Shown here piece by piece: positions 16,974 to 25,719 of a stretch of DNA of 64,000 nt. Source of the DNA: Pirellulales bacterium (GTDB lineage Bacteria; Planctomycetota; Planctomycetia; Pirellulales; Thermoguttaceae). Location of the stretch: positions 62,001-126,000 of the forward strand of contig JAFGRD010000047.1 in assembly GCA_016935315.1 (NCBI GenBank), written 5' to 3'. The notes below the pieces were generated by a model, which saw only the letters and a list, made by a program, of their open reading frames with translations, searched no databases and was not told where the DNA came from. A program made the position numbers and the translations under genes. Every line of letters starts with the position of its first letter. The stretch's first letter is position 1.

Positions 16974-17938
16974 GGCTCGGTCCTCGCCAGGATCTGGTCG
17001 TACAGGGCCGGCACCGTCACGCCGTGGTCGCCGCGGACATAGTAACTCGTGCCGCCGTCGGCCACGGTCCGCACCAACACGGTTTTGTACGGCCGGAAGT
17101 AGTAGTGGGGATCGTGCTTCTCGGCCTCGGCGTGGAACTGGTCGCCCAGCTCGTGCAGGTCGAACACGGCGGTGGTGAAGTGCCGGATCGACCGGCCGTC
17201 CTGTCTCGCCACGTTTCGGGCCATGCTGAGGGCTTTCAAGTAGACTTCGGGTCCCATCACGGCGCTGCCGAGGTTGAGAAACAGGCCGCCTTCCAGCCGC
17301 GTGATGCTCTGGGTGTAGACCAGGAAGTCGGTGTACGACGTGGCCCCGGTCGCCGCGGGGTCGAAGTTGGGATGCTCGTGGACGATGTCCTGGCCGATCG
17401 CCACGTGGATCGTCACCGGGACGCCCAGGCGGGCTCCGGCGGCCAGGACGCTCGTGTCTCGGTAGGGAAAAGACTCGTCCTGGATCATCCGGCCGATCGC
17501 CTCGCCCAGGCCGATCCCGTCGCGGTGGCCCGCCACGGCCGCTTCGTTCAGACGCCCGGATTCCTCCCAGAGGCCGAACTCGCCGGAGCGAACGTAGCGG
17601 GCCACGCTTTCGCAGGTATGGCCGATCATGGCGAGCTCGAAATCGTGGATCGCCCCCGCACCATTCAAGGCCACGTGGCTGATCAACCCGCGCTGCATCA
17701 AATCGATCAGCAGCGGACCGTTCCCCTTGCGCAGCACGTGGGCGCCGCAGCAGAACATCACGGTCCGACCCGCGGCCGCCGCCTCGCGGATTCGGGCGGC
17801 CAACTCGGGCAGGGCGGGATGCTGGAAGGGCTGCCGGGGACTGTCGGGAAAGATCAGGCACGAGCGGTCCAGATCGTGGGCCCGTTCGCCCAAGGGTCGC
17901 AAGTGCAGACGGCTTCGGTCGAACTTCTCAAACGGCAT
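16970..17938 (-). CDS. Deoxyhypusine-synthase-like protein of unknown reaction
   Basis: 322 residues. The motif run CGAHVLRKGNGP, LISHVALNGAGAIHDFE and GSAVMGPEVY has the look of the deoxyhypusine synthase superfamily, which uses NAD and a lysine to transfer an aminobutyl group. Bacteria have no eIF5A, so such proteins are usually given other roles (for example homospermidine-type reactions) or no role. I cannot place the catalytic lysine with certainty. The ATG at 17936-17938 has an AAGGAG site seven bases upstream; further upstream frame is without similarity. Its last codons overlap the kinase start by 4 bp, while the HAD phosphatase gene ends 110 bp before it. The genetic pairing with a sugar kinase is the main clue to function. 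Confidence 0.68.
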   Translation of the reverse strand: MPFEKFDRSRLHLRPLGERAHDLDRSCLIFPDSPRQPFQHPALPELAARIREAAAAGRTVMFCCGAHVLRKGNGPLLIDLMQRGLISHVALNGAGAIHDFELAMIGHTCESVARYVRSGEFGLWEESGRLNEAAVAGHRDGIGLGEAIGRMIQDESFPYRDTSVLAAGARLGVPVTIHVAIGQDIVHEHPNFDPAATGATSYTDFLVYTQSITRLEGGLFLNLGSAVMGPEVYLKALSMARNVARQDGRSIRHFTTAVFDLHELGDQFHAEAEKHDPHYYFRPYKTVLVRTVADGGTSYYVRGDHGVTVPALYDQILARTEP

Positions 17939-18048
17939 CCGTTCTCCTTTCCTGTCCTCGTTTTTCCCGCGAAGTCTCTTCCCGGCAACGTCTCTTCCTT
18001 GCCAGTCGAATGAGCCGAAAACGTCAGGTGAAGCCAAGCATCAGGCGG

Positions 18049-18939
18049 CTAGGATTCGTCCCAAAGATACGCCAGCAACGGCCGCCAATCACGGTAGTCG
18101 GGAATGACCACGTCGGCTCCCACGCCGATCAGTCGATCGCGTTTCCAGGCGTCGGGTCGGCCGCTGCGGCCGGCTTCGTCGCTGGCCACGGCCACGGCCA
18201 TGCCGCCGACCGAGACGACGTTCTCGATCTCCACGTACCCGTCGCCGAAACCGACCAGCAGATCGCCCTCCACGGCGTTGTCGCGAAGGATCCCCTCGAT
18301 CACCCGGGCCTTGGAGAACGTCTTGTAGTCGTCGCGGGCCCCGTAGATGTGCGTGCCGAAGTATTCGTCGAGCCCGAGCAGCCGGGCCTCCTCGTGGACG
18401 TAGGGTTCGTCGGTCCCGCTGGCGACGTATAGCCCCACGTCGCGCTGCTTCAACTCCGCGAGGATTTCCAGCGCATGGGGAACCAGCATCTGTTGCGGGG
18501 TGGCCCGGCCGTCGCGCAGCGCCTCGCGCCGGCTCTCGATCCGCTGCATCAGCCGCCCGTGGTATTCCTCCTTGTAGGCCAACGGCTCTTCCGAGCGGCC
18601 GCCGCGCCGGCGGACTTCCTCGGCCAGACGGATCATCTGGTAGATCGTCTGCTTGCCGTTGAGCTGCATGACGAACTCGAAGACCAGATCCCGCAGCGAT
18701 TCCGGCGATTCGTCCGTGCCGGTGGCTTGCAGCACCTCGACCATCATCGGCACCATCACGTCGGGCCATCCCTCGCGGATCAGGCTCAACGTGCCGTCGA
18801 AGTCGAACAGCACGTGCCGCGGTGGGCGGCGCTGCCGGTCCAAGTGGATGATCTCCACCGTCGAATTCGGGAGGAACTGCGTGTGGACGGGCGTCTGAAC
18901 CGTCCGTCGATAGTCCTCTTCCTGCCACCGGCCGTTCAT
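18049..18939 (-). CDS. HAD-superfamily phosphatase
   Basis: 296 residues. The HAD motif I FDFDGTLS is at about residues 45-52, followed by a helical cap of about 110 residues, motif II near VASGTDEP and motif III/IV with the acidic GFGDGYVEIEN. This layout is a phosphoglycolate-phosphatase-like enzyme. It is the first gene of the cluster kinase/DHS-like/phosphatase; heptose-phosphate pathways also combine a PfkB kinase with a HAD phosphatase (GmhB), but GmhB is a shorter histidinol-phosphatase-type HAD, so the match is only by analogy. The substrate is unknown. The sulfatase gene upstream on the same strand ends 64 bp from this start, so cotranscription with it cannot be excluded. Confidence 0.78.
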   Translation of the reverse strand: MNGRWQEEDYRRTVQTPVHTQFLPNSTVEIIHLDRQRRPPRHVLFDFDGTLSLIREGWPDVMVPMMVEVLQATGTDESPESLRDLVFEFVMQLNGKQTIYQMIRLAEEVRRRGGRSEEPLAYKEEYHGRLMQRIESRREALRDGRATPQQMLVPHALEILAELKQRDVGLYVASGTDEPYVHEEARLLGLDEYFGTHIYGARDDYKTFSKARVIEGILRDNAVEGDLLVGFGDGYVEIENVVSVGGMAVAVASDEAGRSGRPDAWKRDRLIGVGADVVIPDYRDWRPLLAYLWDES

Positions 18940-19003
18940 GGGAGCTTCTTCTCGACTGGTTCTCGGATCACGCTGAAATCATCGTTCGGCGCGGGGTCGG
19001 TGG

Positions 19004-20860
19004 TCACTCTTGCAGATCGGCGACCATCTTCTCAATCAGCCTGGGAACGTAACTGCCGGTCCGCGGCGGCGAAGGCGCCTTCGTGGGCAGAGCCTCGATG
19101 GTCTCCAAGGCGCTCTTGGCCCGGCCGCCCATCGCATCCAGGGCATTCAACGCCAGCATGGAAGCGAAGACGCCATGGCGGTCCATGGGGGCCAATTCGA
19201 GCAACACCTTCAAGGCCCGGGCGGCATCCTCGGGATTGCCGTACCGCCCCAACGATTCGGCGGCAACGACGCGGACATACGGAGAGTCGTCGTTCAGGGC
19301 CTTGTGGAGCGTGGGCCTGGCGCCTTCCACCGCTTTGTTGCCCCGCATCAGTATTCCCATCGCGCCCCAGTAGCGTACGGCGCTGTCCTCCCCTTGCATC
19401 GCAGCCACCAACTCATCGAGAACGCCCGGCTTCAGCGAGGACGCCAGCTCGGCGACGGCCATGATCCTCTTGATCGGGTACTGCCGGTCGTCGTGGCCCA
19501 TCTGATAAGGCGTGGAACCTTCCGCACGCTCGTGAATCTCGCCTTCCGGCAGAAACCCGACGTCGCGGATCTTCAGCGCCAGGTCCTGCTGGGCCTTGCG
19601 GAGCCGCCGGAGCGTCGCTTGGTGTTCGGGCGACCCGGCCAGGTTGTGCACTTCGTCCGGGTCGTTCTGCAGGTCGTAGAGTTCCTCGGCCGGCTTGGGC
19701 TGCCAGAAGAACGTCCTCGGCGGCGCCAGCTTGCCCTGGTCGTAGAGCCGCTTCCAGACTTGGGTCGTGGGAGTCTGGAACATGTAGGCGATGTACTGGC
19801 CGTAGATTTTGTGCGGCATGTAGTTGCGGATGTAGACGTAGCGTTTGTCCCGAGCCACGCGCACCATGTCGTAGCGCTCGTCCATGCGGCCGCGGAAACC
19901 GTAGGCGTAGGGCTGCTCCGAGGCCTCGTACTGCCCCAGAAACGCATGGCCCTGCATGTGTTCCGGGGGCCGGATGCCGGCAAGGCTGAGAACCGTGGGC
20001 GCCAGGTCGATGAAACCGACCAGCCGGTCCGATTTGGCACCGGGCGCGTAGCCTTCCGGCGCCAGATGCTTGAACTTCTCGGGAATGGAGACAATCATCG
20101 GCACGTGCAGCCCCGAGTTGTACGGCCAACGCTTGCTCCGCGGCATGCCCGGACCATGGTCGCCGTAGTAGAAGACGATCGTCTCGTCCGAAAGGCCGTC
20201 CTCTTCGAGCTGCTTCAGCACGCGTCCCGCTTGGGCGTCCATCTCGGTCATCTTGTCGTAGTATTGGGCCCAATCGCGGCGGACCTCGGGGGTATCGGGG
20301 TGGTAGGCGGGAACGCGGACCTGGGCCGGATCGTGGACCGGTGTGTGCGGGCGGCGACGAATCTGGCTCTCGTGGGTGGCGGTAGAATTGAAAATCGCGA
20401 AAAACGGTTGTCCCGGCTTCCGGTTTCGCCAGTGTCCCCGGCGGCTCGATTCGTCCCAAACCGCGCCGGGCTTCTGCAGGTTGTAGTCCTCTTTGCTGTT
20501 GTTGGTACAGTAGTATCCCACTTCGCGAAGGTACTGTGGATACATCTTCATGGAATCCGGAAGGCGTGTCATGCTGCGCATGTGTTGCGATCCGGTGCTG
20601 GGAGGGTAGACCCCCGAGATGATCGTGGTCCTCGCCGGGGCACACACCGGGGCGGTCGACCAGGCGTTGAGATAAATCATGCCCCCGGCGGCCAGAGCGT
20701 CGAGGTTGGGCGTGTCGGCGTACGCATCGCCGTAGGCCCCAAGCTGCGGACCGTTGTCCTCGCTGGTAATCCACAGGATGTTCGGGCGCACGGGGTCCTC
20801 CGCCCACGCCACACCGCACAACGCGGCGGCCAGAAGCACGACCAGGATCGGTGTTCTCAT
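19004..20860 (-). CDS. Secreted sulfatase with HEAT-repeat-like C-terminal region
   Basis: 618 residues with a signal peptide (PILVVLLAAALCGVAWAE). The N-terminal metal site is at ITSEDNGPQLG and the formylglycine signature is VCAPARTTIISG with Cys73 as the modified residue. The second half of the active site is visible as YYGDHGPGMPRSKRWPY. Residues about 480-610 form helical repeats with the pattern AVRYWGAMGILM, SPYVRVVAAESLGRYG, typical of HEAT repeats; these are common appendages of planctomycete sulfatases. The start was set at the ATG preceding the signal peptide; the frame is open for 45 codons further upstream. The substrate is probably a sulfated glycan. Confidence 0.86.
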   Translation of the reverse strand: MRTPILVVLLAAALCGVAWAEDPVRPNILWITSEDNGPQLGAYGDAYADTPNLDALAAGGMIYLNAWSTAPVCAPARTTIISGVYPPSTGSQHMRSMTRLPDSMKMYPQYLREVGYYCTNNSKEDYNLQKPGAVWDESSRRGHWRNRKPGQPFFAIFNSTATHESQIRRRPHTPVHDPAQVRVPAYHPDTPEVRRDWAQYYDKMTEMDAQAGRVLKQLEEDGLSDETIVFYYGDHGPGMPRSKRWPYNSGLHVPMIVSIPEKFKHLAPEGYAPGAKSDRLVGFIDLAPTVLSLAGIRPPEHMQGHAFLGQYEASEQPYAYGFRGRMDERYDMVRVARDKRYVYIRNYMPHKIYGQYIAYMFQTPTTQVWKRLYDQGKLAPPRTFFWQPKPAEELYDLQNDPDEVHNLAGSPEHQATLRRLRKAQQDLALKIRDVGFLPEGEIHERAEGSTPYQMGHDDRQYPIKRIMAVAELASSLKPGVLDELVAAMQGEDSAVRYWGAMGILMRGNKAVEGARPTLHKALNDDSPYVRVVAAESLGRYGNPEDAARALKVLLELAPMDRHGVFASMLALNALDAMGGRAKSALETIEALPTKAPSPPRTGSYVPRLIEKMVADLQE

Positions 20861-20997
20861 TTTCAGGTACTCCCTATGCACGTTCAGCAGTTGCGGACCG
20901 AACCCAGTGTACAACACGATTCGGCCGGGGGCAATGGACGCAAGCCACGCCGGGACGAAAGAGGGACGCACGGCGTTGCGGGCGATCATCGCCACGG

Positions 20998-22080
20998 TCA
21001 GCTTGCCTTGGTTGCCAGAAGGCCGAGCTGCTGCCGTGCGTAGTCGAGGCTTTCCCGAACATTGGCGTCCTCGCGGGCAAGCTGCTGCGCCGCCGACAGC
21101 CCGGAGACATAGGGCAAGCTATCGGCGGCGGCGGCGCGGACCTGGCGCAGCGTCCGCGCCAGATCGCTGCCCGGGACGTCGGGAAACGTCGCCCAATACT
21201 TCTCGGTCAGGCAGGGGACCCGCAACGGGTCTCGCGTGATCAGCTCGAGACTGAAGCGCAGATCAGGCTGTTTCTGCCGGAGGATCGCCAGCATCGACTT
21301 CAGGTCGAGAATACCCCGGCCGAGCGGGACGTCGGCCAGCAGAAACCCGTCTTCGTACCACTGTACGGCCTGATCTTTCAGGTGCACGGAGCGCGCCCAG
21401 GGGGCGAGTCGGCGGACCGTCTCGATCGGATCTTCGAGCAGGGCGAAGCTGTTGCCCGTGTCGACGCACGCGCCGACGTACTCGCTGCTGATGTGCCCGA
21501 GCAGCGCGACGCGCTCCTGGTTGCGATGGTCCTTGTGATTCTCGATGGCCAGCGGCAGACGATGCTTCTCGGCAATCGGCGCGGCCAGCTCCAGCGCGCG
21601 GCGACCCCGGGCGTCGACTTCGCGGAACCTCCGCAGCGACTCGAAGTACTCGTATCGCCGGCCCGGCATGATCGTGGCACGAGCCGCCCTGGCGCCGGCG
21701 GCTTTGGCGGTTCTCATTGCGGCATCGAATCGCTCGACGTCCTTCGCTTCGCCGGGCAGATTCACCATGGCCTCGATGTAGAGCCCGGCCGTCTCGGCGT
21801 CCCGGCGCAGCGCACCGGCGGCGTCGGCCTCAAGCACGCCCAGCCCGATCTGCATGCCGCCCGCACCGAGCTGGCGGCAGTGCTGCAGGAACCGCGACGG
21901 CCGATTGAGATCGTCCCGGGGATCGACGCGGCGGAGGTGATCTCGCCGCAACCGGCAGCAATACACGACCAGCCCCAGCGCCGTGCGGGCCGGAGCCGCA
22001 TCGGCCCTGGCCGGAGTCGTCCGTTGCCCCATGGCGGCGGCAGCGGCTGCCATGGCCCCCAAGGCTTCGCGTCGGTTCAT
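20998..22080 (-). CDS. Secreted sugar phosphate isomerase/epimerase-like TIM-barrel protein
   Basis: 360 residues. The N-terminus (MNRREALGAMAAAAAAMG) resembles a twin-arginine signal. The rest fits the xylose isomerase-like TIM barrel (AP_endonuc_2): LAIENHKDHRN supplies a conserved Glu and His of the metal site, GACVDTGNSFAL the second, and SVHLKDQAVQW the third. Enzymes of this group isomerise or epimerise sugars and hydroxypyruvate-like acids. The ATG at 22078-22080 has a GAGG site nine bases upstream. It lies between the sulfatase and a very large glycosidase-like gene on the same strand, and the three could be a glycan-use operon, although gaps are 137 and 39 bp. Confidence 0.78.
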   Translation of the reverse strand: MNRREALGAMAAAAAAMGQRTTPARADAAPARTALGLVVYCCRLRRDHLRRVDPRDDLNRPSRFLQHCRQLGAGGMQIGLGVLEADAAGALRRDAETAGLYIEAMVNLPGEAKDVERFDAAMRTAKAAGARAARATIMPGRRYEYFESLRRFREVDARGRRALELAAPIAEKHRLPLAIENHKDHRNQERVALLGHISSEYVGACVDTGNSFALLEDPIETVRRLAPWARSVHLKDQAVQWYEDGFLLADVPLGRGILDLKSMLAILRQKQPDLRFSLELITRDPLRVPCLTEKYWATFPDVPGSDLARTLRQVRAAAADSLPYVSGLSAAQQLAREDANVRESLDYARQQLGLLATKAS

Positions 22081-22119
22081 GGTTGCCTCGTTTCTGCCCA
22101 CAATGCACGAACGTGTGGG

Positions 22120-25100
22120 CTACGGCGGCGTCAACTCCCAGGCCACGGCCGCACCCGGCGGCAGGGCCACGTCGCGACGCAGCCGCCGCCCCACGGTCGT
22201 CGCTTCTTCTTCGCCCTCGTCGCCCACGGCGAGCAGACGCATCTGGTCGCCGACAATTCCATAGTCCTCCGCGTCCAACTCCACCGCCGTGGCGATTGGC
22301 CGGTCACTGACGTTGACCAGCAACAGCAGGGCGCGCTGCCGGTCGGGCAGTTGCCAGGCGCCGCTGAGTACACCGGACGTGGTGACCGGCCAGACGCCCT
22401 GCCACTGCCAGTCGGCCGTCACCTCGGGGATCTCGCCGAGGAGCTTCGGCGGTCGGGCCATCTGGCCGGCATAGAAGTAGCGGCGGAACCGCCATCGCAG
22501 GTGGACGAGGCGCCGCAGAAAGGCGAAGTTCTCCTTCTCTTTGACCACACCGGGATCGATCCAGCCGATCTGCTCGCCGAAGACCAACTGCTGGCCGGCC
22601 TTCATGCGCAGGGCGAGGTCCTTGGTCGGCCCGCCGCGATACGCCCGGCCGAACATCTGGAGCGACCCGCCGTAGACTGCCGGGAACGCCGGCACCTGGC
22701 CGTCGTACTGCCAGTGCCACGTCAAGTATCCGTCGAACCACTTCACGTACGGCTCGGCGTTGCATTCGGTGGTGAGGATGCGGTCGTCGGGCATCTCGCG
22801 GCGGATCTGATCGAGCATCTTCCAGTAGGATTCGGTCCACCAGTGTCCGCCGCCGGGCAGATGGCCGTGCGAGGCGTCGAAGCACAACTGTGGCTCTGCC
22901 GCGGCCACCTGGTCGATGTAGACGCCCCGCACGCCGCACTCGCGGAACAATCGCCGCACGATCTGGCGGACCGTGTCCTGCCAGAGCGGGGCGCCGGGAC
23001 ACATCACGGCCAACTCGACCTTGCTGCCGTCGGCCTCCTTGCTGCCGTACGTTTCGACGTACGGCTTGCCGCCGTCGTCCTTGGTGGCCGCCGCCAGGGC
23101 CAGCTTGGAGAACTGGAAATCCTCCGCGCCCTTGTCGCGGATGTCCCACAGCCGGCCGTTGATGTAGGGCATCACGTAGACGTTCTTCTGCCCGAGCAGC
23201 TTGACCGTGTCGGCAAAACCCTCGTCGGCAGGGAAGTAGTGCGGATAGTCGTTGTCGAAGGGGATCTGGTGCCACCGGTACCAGTGGAAGCCGACGGGCA
23301 GTCCCATCCGGTCTGCGAACTCCTGTAGCACCGGCAGCCCGCTCTTCGGGTCGCCCCCGCCCATGGCCCAGACGGCCAGCTCGCGCATCCACAGGGGCGT
23401 GTCGCCGCGGCCGTCCGCCGTACATTGCGGGTACCATTTGGCGTGCTGGCGGACCCATTGGCGGTAGATCACGGCGGCGTCGAACCAGTCGCCGCGGAAC
23501 AGCCGCCAGACGGCCTGGCCGCTGAGCTCGAACCGGTTGCCCGACGTGCCCATCCCCGGCACCGGATGGTCGAACGCCAGGACGACCTGGCGCTGGTCGG
23601 GACGGCCTTTCGCGTGGATCTGCTTGGTGCCGCCGAACGGATCGTGAACGGCCAGATAGACGCCGGTTGACCGGTCCGCCGCGTAGGCCGCCATGTACTG
23701 CATGCTGGTCCAGCCGCTGGGGTAGCGGCCGCCGGAGCGGAACGCCCGACGCCAGGCCCCTTCTTCCACGCGGCCTGCCGCATACGGCAAGAACAATCTC
23801 GAATCGGGCCCCGGCTCGCCCAGGCCGAGCTGGGGAAAGACGACCCGCCACAAGGCCCATGCGTTGCCCGAACTGGTGGCCGTCAATTGCCAGGCAACCG
23901 AGCTGGTGTCGTCCTCGGGTGTTGCCCGGGCGACCACTTCGACGGCGCCGAGCCGCTCGTCGGCCGGGCCGCTCCACCGCAGCTCCACGGTCGAATCATG
24001 CTCGGGCGAGACGACCTCTACGCCCCGCCAGCCGGCGTCGGCCGTCAGCCGGACAAGCTCTCCGGTCTCGACGTGGCGGAGCGAGAGCTCGAACAGGGGC
24101 TCGCTTCGGCCGCAGAGCAAGGGACGGTCGGCGGCCACGTCGAACAGGCTCAGCAGCGAGATACCCTGGTCGTTGCGCGCCAGCACCATGCCCAGCTCGC
24201 CGGCCCCGAGGATCGTCCAGCCGTCCGGTGTGCGGCCCTCGGATGTCTGCATCGCTTCCTGGAATCGGCCTTCGGCGGCAAGCTGCGCGGCAGCGGCGGC
24301 GTGCCACCAGGTTTGCCGCCGCGCGGGTCCCTGGAGGGCCTGCCACTGCCGGCGCGCGGCTTCGATCCGCGCGTCGACCGACGCAACGGCCACGTCAGCT
24401 CGGGCCTCGGTCGGCAAGGCGGCACGCGCCCTGCGAACGGTCTGGACCACGTCGTCGTCGGTGCCGATCCACAGCCACGCCGACCACTGTCGCAGCGGCT
24501 CGTCCCACGATTGCCAGGCCCGATCACCGTGGGCCTGGAGATAGCTGCCGCCGCGGTGGTCGTAGAACAGCGCCTGGCCGCAATCCAGCATGGCGATGGC
24601 ATGGCGGCCGTCGACCAGGGCGCCCCATTGATCGAAGTGGAAGCTCTTGGTCTCGGCCGCGAACTTGCCCTGTGCCGGCGGCTCGCCTCCCGCCCAACCG
24701 GCAAAATCGCCCCCGGGGAAATTCAGCTCCAGAAAATGGGCTTCGCTCCACGCCTTGCCCGGCTGCCGCGCGGCCGTCGCCGTCACCCACACCAAGGGCA
24801 GGTCGTTCAGGTAGCACCAGTCGTAGGTAGCCTGGGGCCGTGCGTCGGGCGGCCGGCGTCCCGGCTGTACGTAGCGGGCACGGGTGCGCACGACGGTGGC
24901 CAGCGGGCCGCTGGAGAGCAGCTCCAGCCGTGGCTCGGGATCGTCGGCTAGTGCAAACACCCCGGACTCCCGGTCGTACAGCCGATCGTTCCACCGGAAC
25001 CGCTCAAACACCTTGCCCGATTCCACGAACTCGAAACGGCACGGCAACCCGCCCATCTTCGCGGCGTCGTGCGTCGCGCGATAGAACCTGGTGGTCACCT

Positions 25101-25503
25101 TGCCGTCGAACGGCGGCCCGGCAGCCAGCTGTGGCGACGCGGCTCCGGCCGGATCGATCACCAATCGCAACCGGGCATCGCCCCCGGACGGCAGCTTCAG
25201 GATAAGCGTTCCCGCCACACGGTTCTCGGGATCGTACTCGGGGCCGGGTACGAACTGCACGGGCACCGCGGCGCCGTCGGGGAGCCGCTCGGCCCGAAGG
25301 CTGCCCGGCGCAACCGGCCCGAGCCGGCAGAAACGCGCCGCGCCGGTCAAGTCAACGCGACAGACCACCAGGCCGTGGTCGGGCGCTCCGCCGATCCTCA
25401 GCAGGACGTCGTCCGCCTGCGTGCCCGGGCACGAAAAGGCAACCATCAACCATCCCAGCAACGCGCATCCCAGCGACGCAGCCGTGCAGCGACGAGTCGA
25501 CAT
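22120..25503 (-). CDS. Very large secreted glycoside-hydrolase-like protein (DUF6259-type)
   Basis: 1127 residues, with a signal peptide (SLGCALLGWLMVAFSCPGTQ). The N-terminal half is a long beta-rich region with repeated Trp/Tyr motifs, which may bind carbohydrate. The C-terminal half (from about residue 690) has a TIM-barrel-like series: GFHWYRWHQIPFDNDYPHY, YVMPYINGRLWD, GVRGVYIDQVAAAEP, RILTTECNAEPYV. The acidic residues in these last two are candidates for the catalytic pair. The family corresponds, as far as I can tell, to DUF6259 glycosidase-like proteins, related to GH101/GH36-type enzymes. No known substrate. It is the upstream member of the sulfatase-isomerase-glycosidase run and the LRR lipoprotein gene diverges 216 bp away. 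Confidence 0.78.
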   Translation of the reverse strand: MSTRRCTAASLGCALLGWLMVAFSCPGTQADDVLLRIGGAPDHGLVVCRVDLTGAARFCRLGPVAPGSLRAERLPDGAAVPVQFVPGPEYDPENRVAGTLILKLPSGGDARLRLVIDPAGAASPQLAAGPPFDGKVTTRFYRATHDAAKMGGLPCRFEFVESGKVFERFRWNDRLYDRESGVFALADDPEPRLELLSSGPLATVVRTRARYVQPGRRPPDARPQATYDWCYLNDLPLVWVTATAARQPGKAWSEAHFLELNFPGGDFAGWAGGEPPAQGKFAAETKSFHFDQWGALVDGRHAIAMLDCGQALFYDHRGGSYLQAHGDRAWQSWDEPLRQWSAWLWIGTDDDVVQTVRRARAALPTEARADVAVASVDARIEAARRQWQALQGPARRQTWWHAAAAAQLAAEGRFQEAMQTSEGRTPDGWTILGAGELGMVLARNDQGISLLSLFDVAADRPLLCGRSEPLFELSLRHVETGELVRLTADAGWRGVEVVSPEHDSTVELRWSGPADERLGAVEVVARATPEDDTSSVAWQLTATSSGNAWALWRVVFPQLGLGEPGPDSRLFLPYAAGRVEEGAWRRAFRSGGRYPSGWTSMQYMAAYAADRSTGVYLAVHDPFGGTKQIHAKGRPDQRQVVLAFDHPVPGMGTSGNRFELSGQAVWRLFRGDWFDAAVIYRQWVRQHAKWYPQCTADGRGDTPLWMRELAVWAMGGGDPKSGLPVLQEFADRMGLPVGFHWYRWHQIPFDNDYPHYFPADEGFADTVKLLGQKNVYVMPYINGRLWDIRDKGAEDFQFSKLALAAATKDDGGKPYVETYGSKEADGSKVELAVMCPGAPLWQDTVRQIVRRLFRECGVRGVYIDQVAAAEPQLCFDASHGHLPGGGHWWTESYWKMLDQIRREMPDDRILTTECNAEPYVKWFDGYLTWHWQYDGQVPAFPAVYGGSLQMFGRAYRGGPTKDLALRMKAGQQLVFGEQIGWIDPGVVKEKENFAFLRRLVHLRWRFRRYFYAGQMARPPKLLGEIPEVTADWQWQGVWPVTTSGVLSGAWQLPDRQRALLLLVNVSDRPIATAVELDAEDYGIVGDQMRLLAVGDEGEEEATTVGRRLRRDVALPPGAAVAWELTPP

Positions 25504-25650
25504 GAGTGGTTCTCCTGGAGGTGAACGCCGGAGGTGGCCGGTTCGGTCGGCGGCCGGCGTCAGGCGGTTTCGCCCGCTTCTTCCACCCGTACTTGTAGCA
25601 CGGCGTGACGCGAATGTCGACGCACTCGACCGCCCATCTTGCCGGCCGCC

Positions 25651-25679
25651 TGTACGGAGAGCACGGCCGCCGCTATACT
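25651..25679 (+). promoter_or_regulatory. Candidate promoter for the LRR lipoprotein
   Basis: TATACT at 25674-25679 is a near-consensus -10. TGTACG at 25651-25656 sits 17 bp upstream but matches the -35 consensus at only three positions. The start codon follows 40 bp after the -10, giving a short leader. Confidence 0.45.
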
Positions 25680-25719
25680 ACACGGCTCCCGCAACGACCA
25701 TCGGACCAAGGAACGACCC

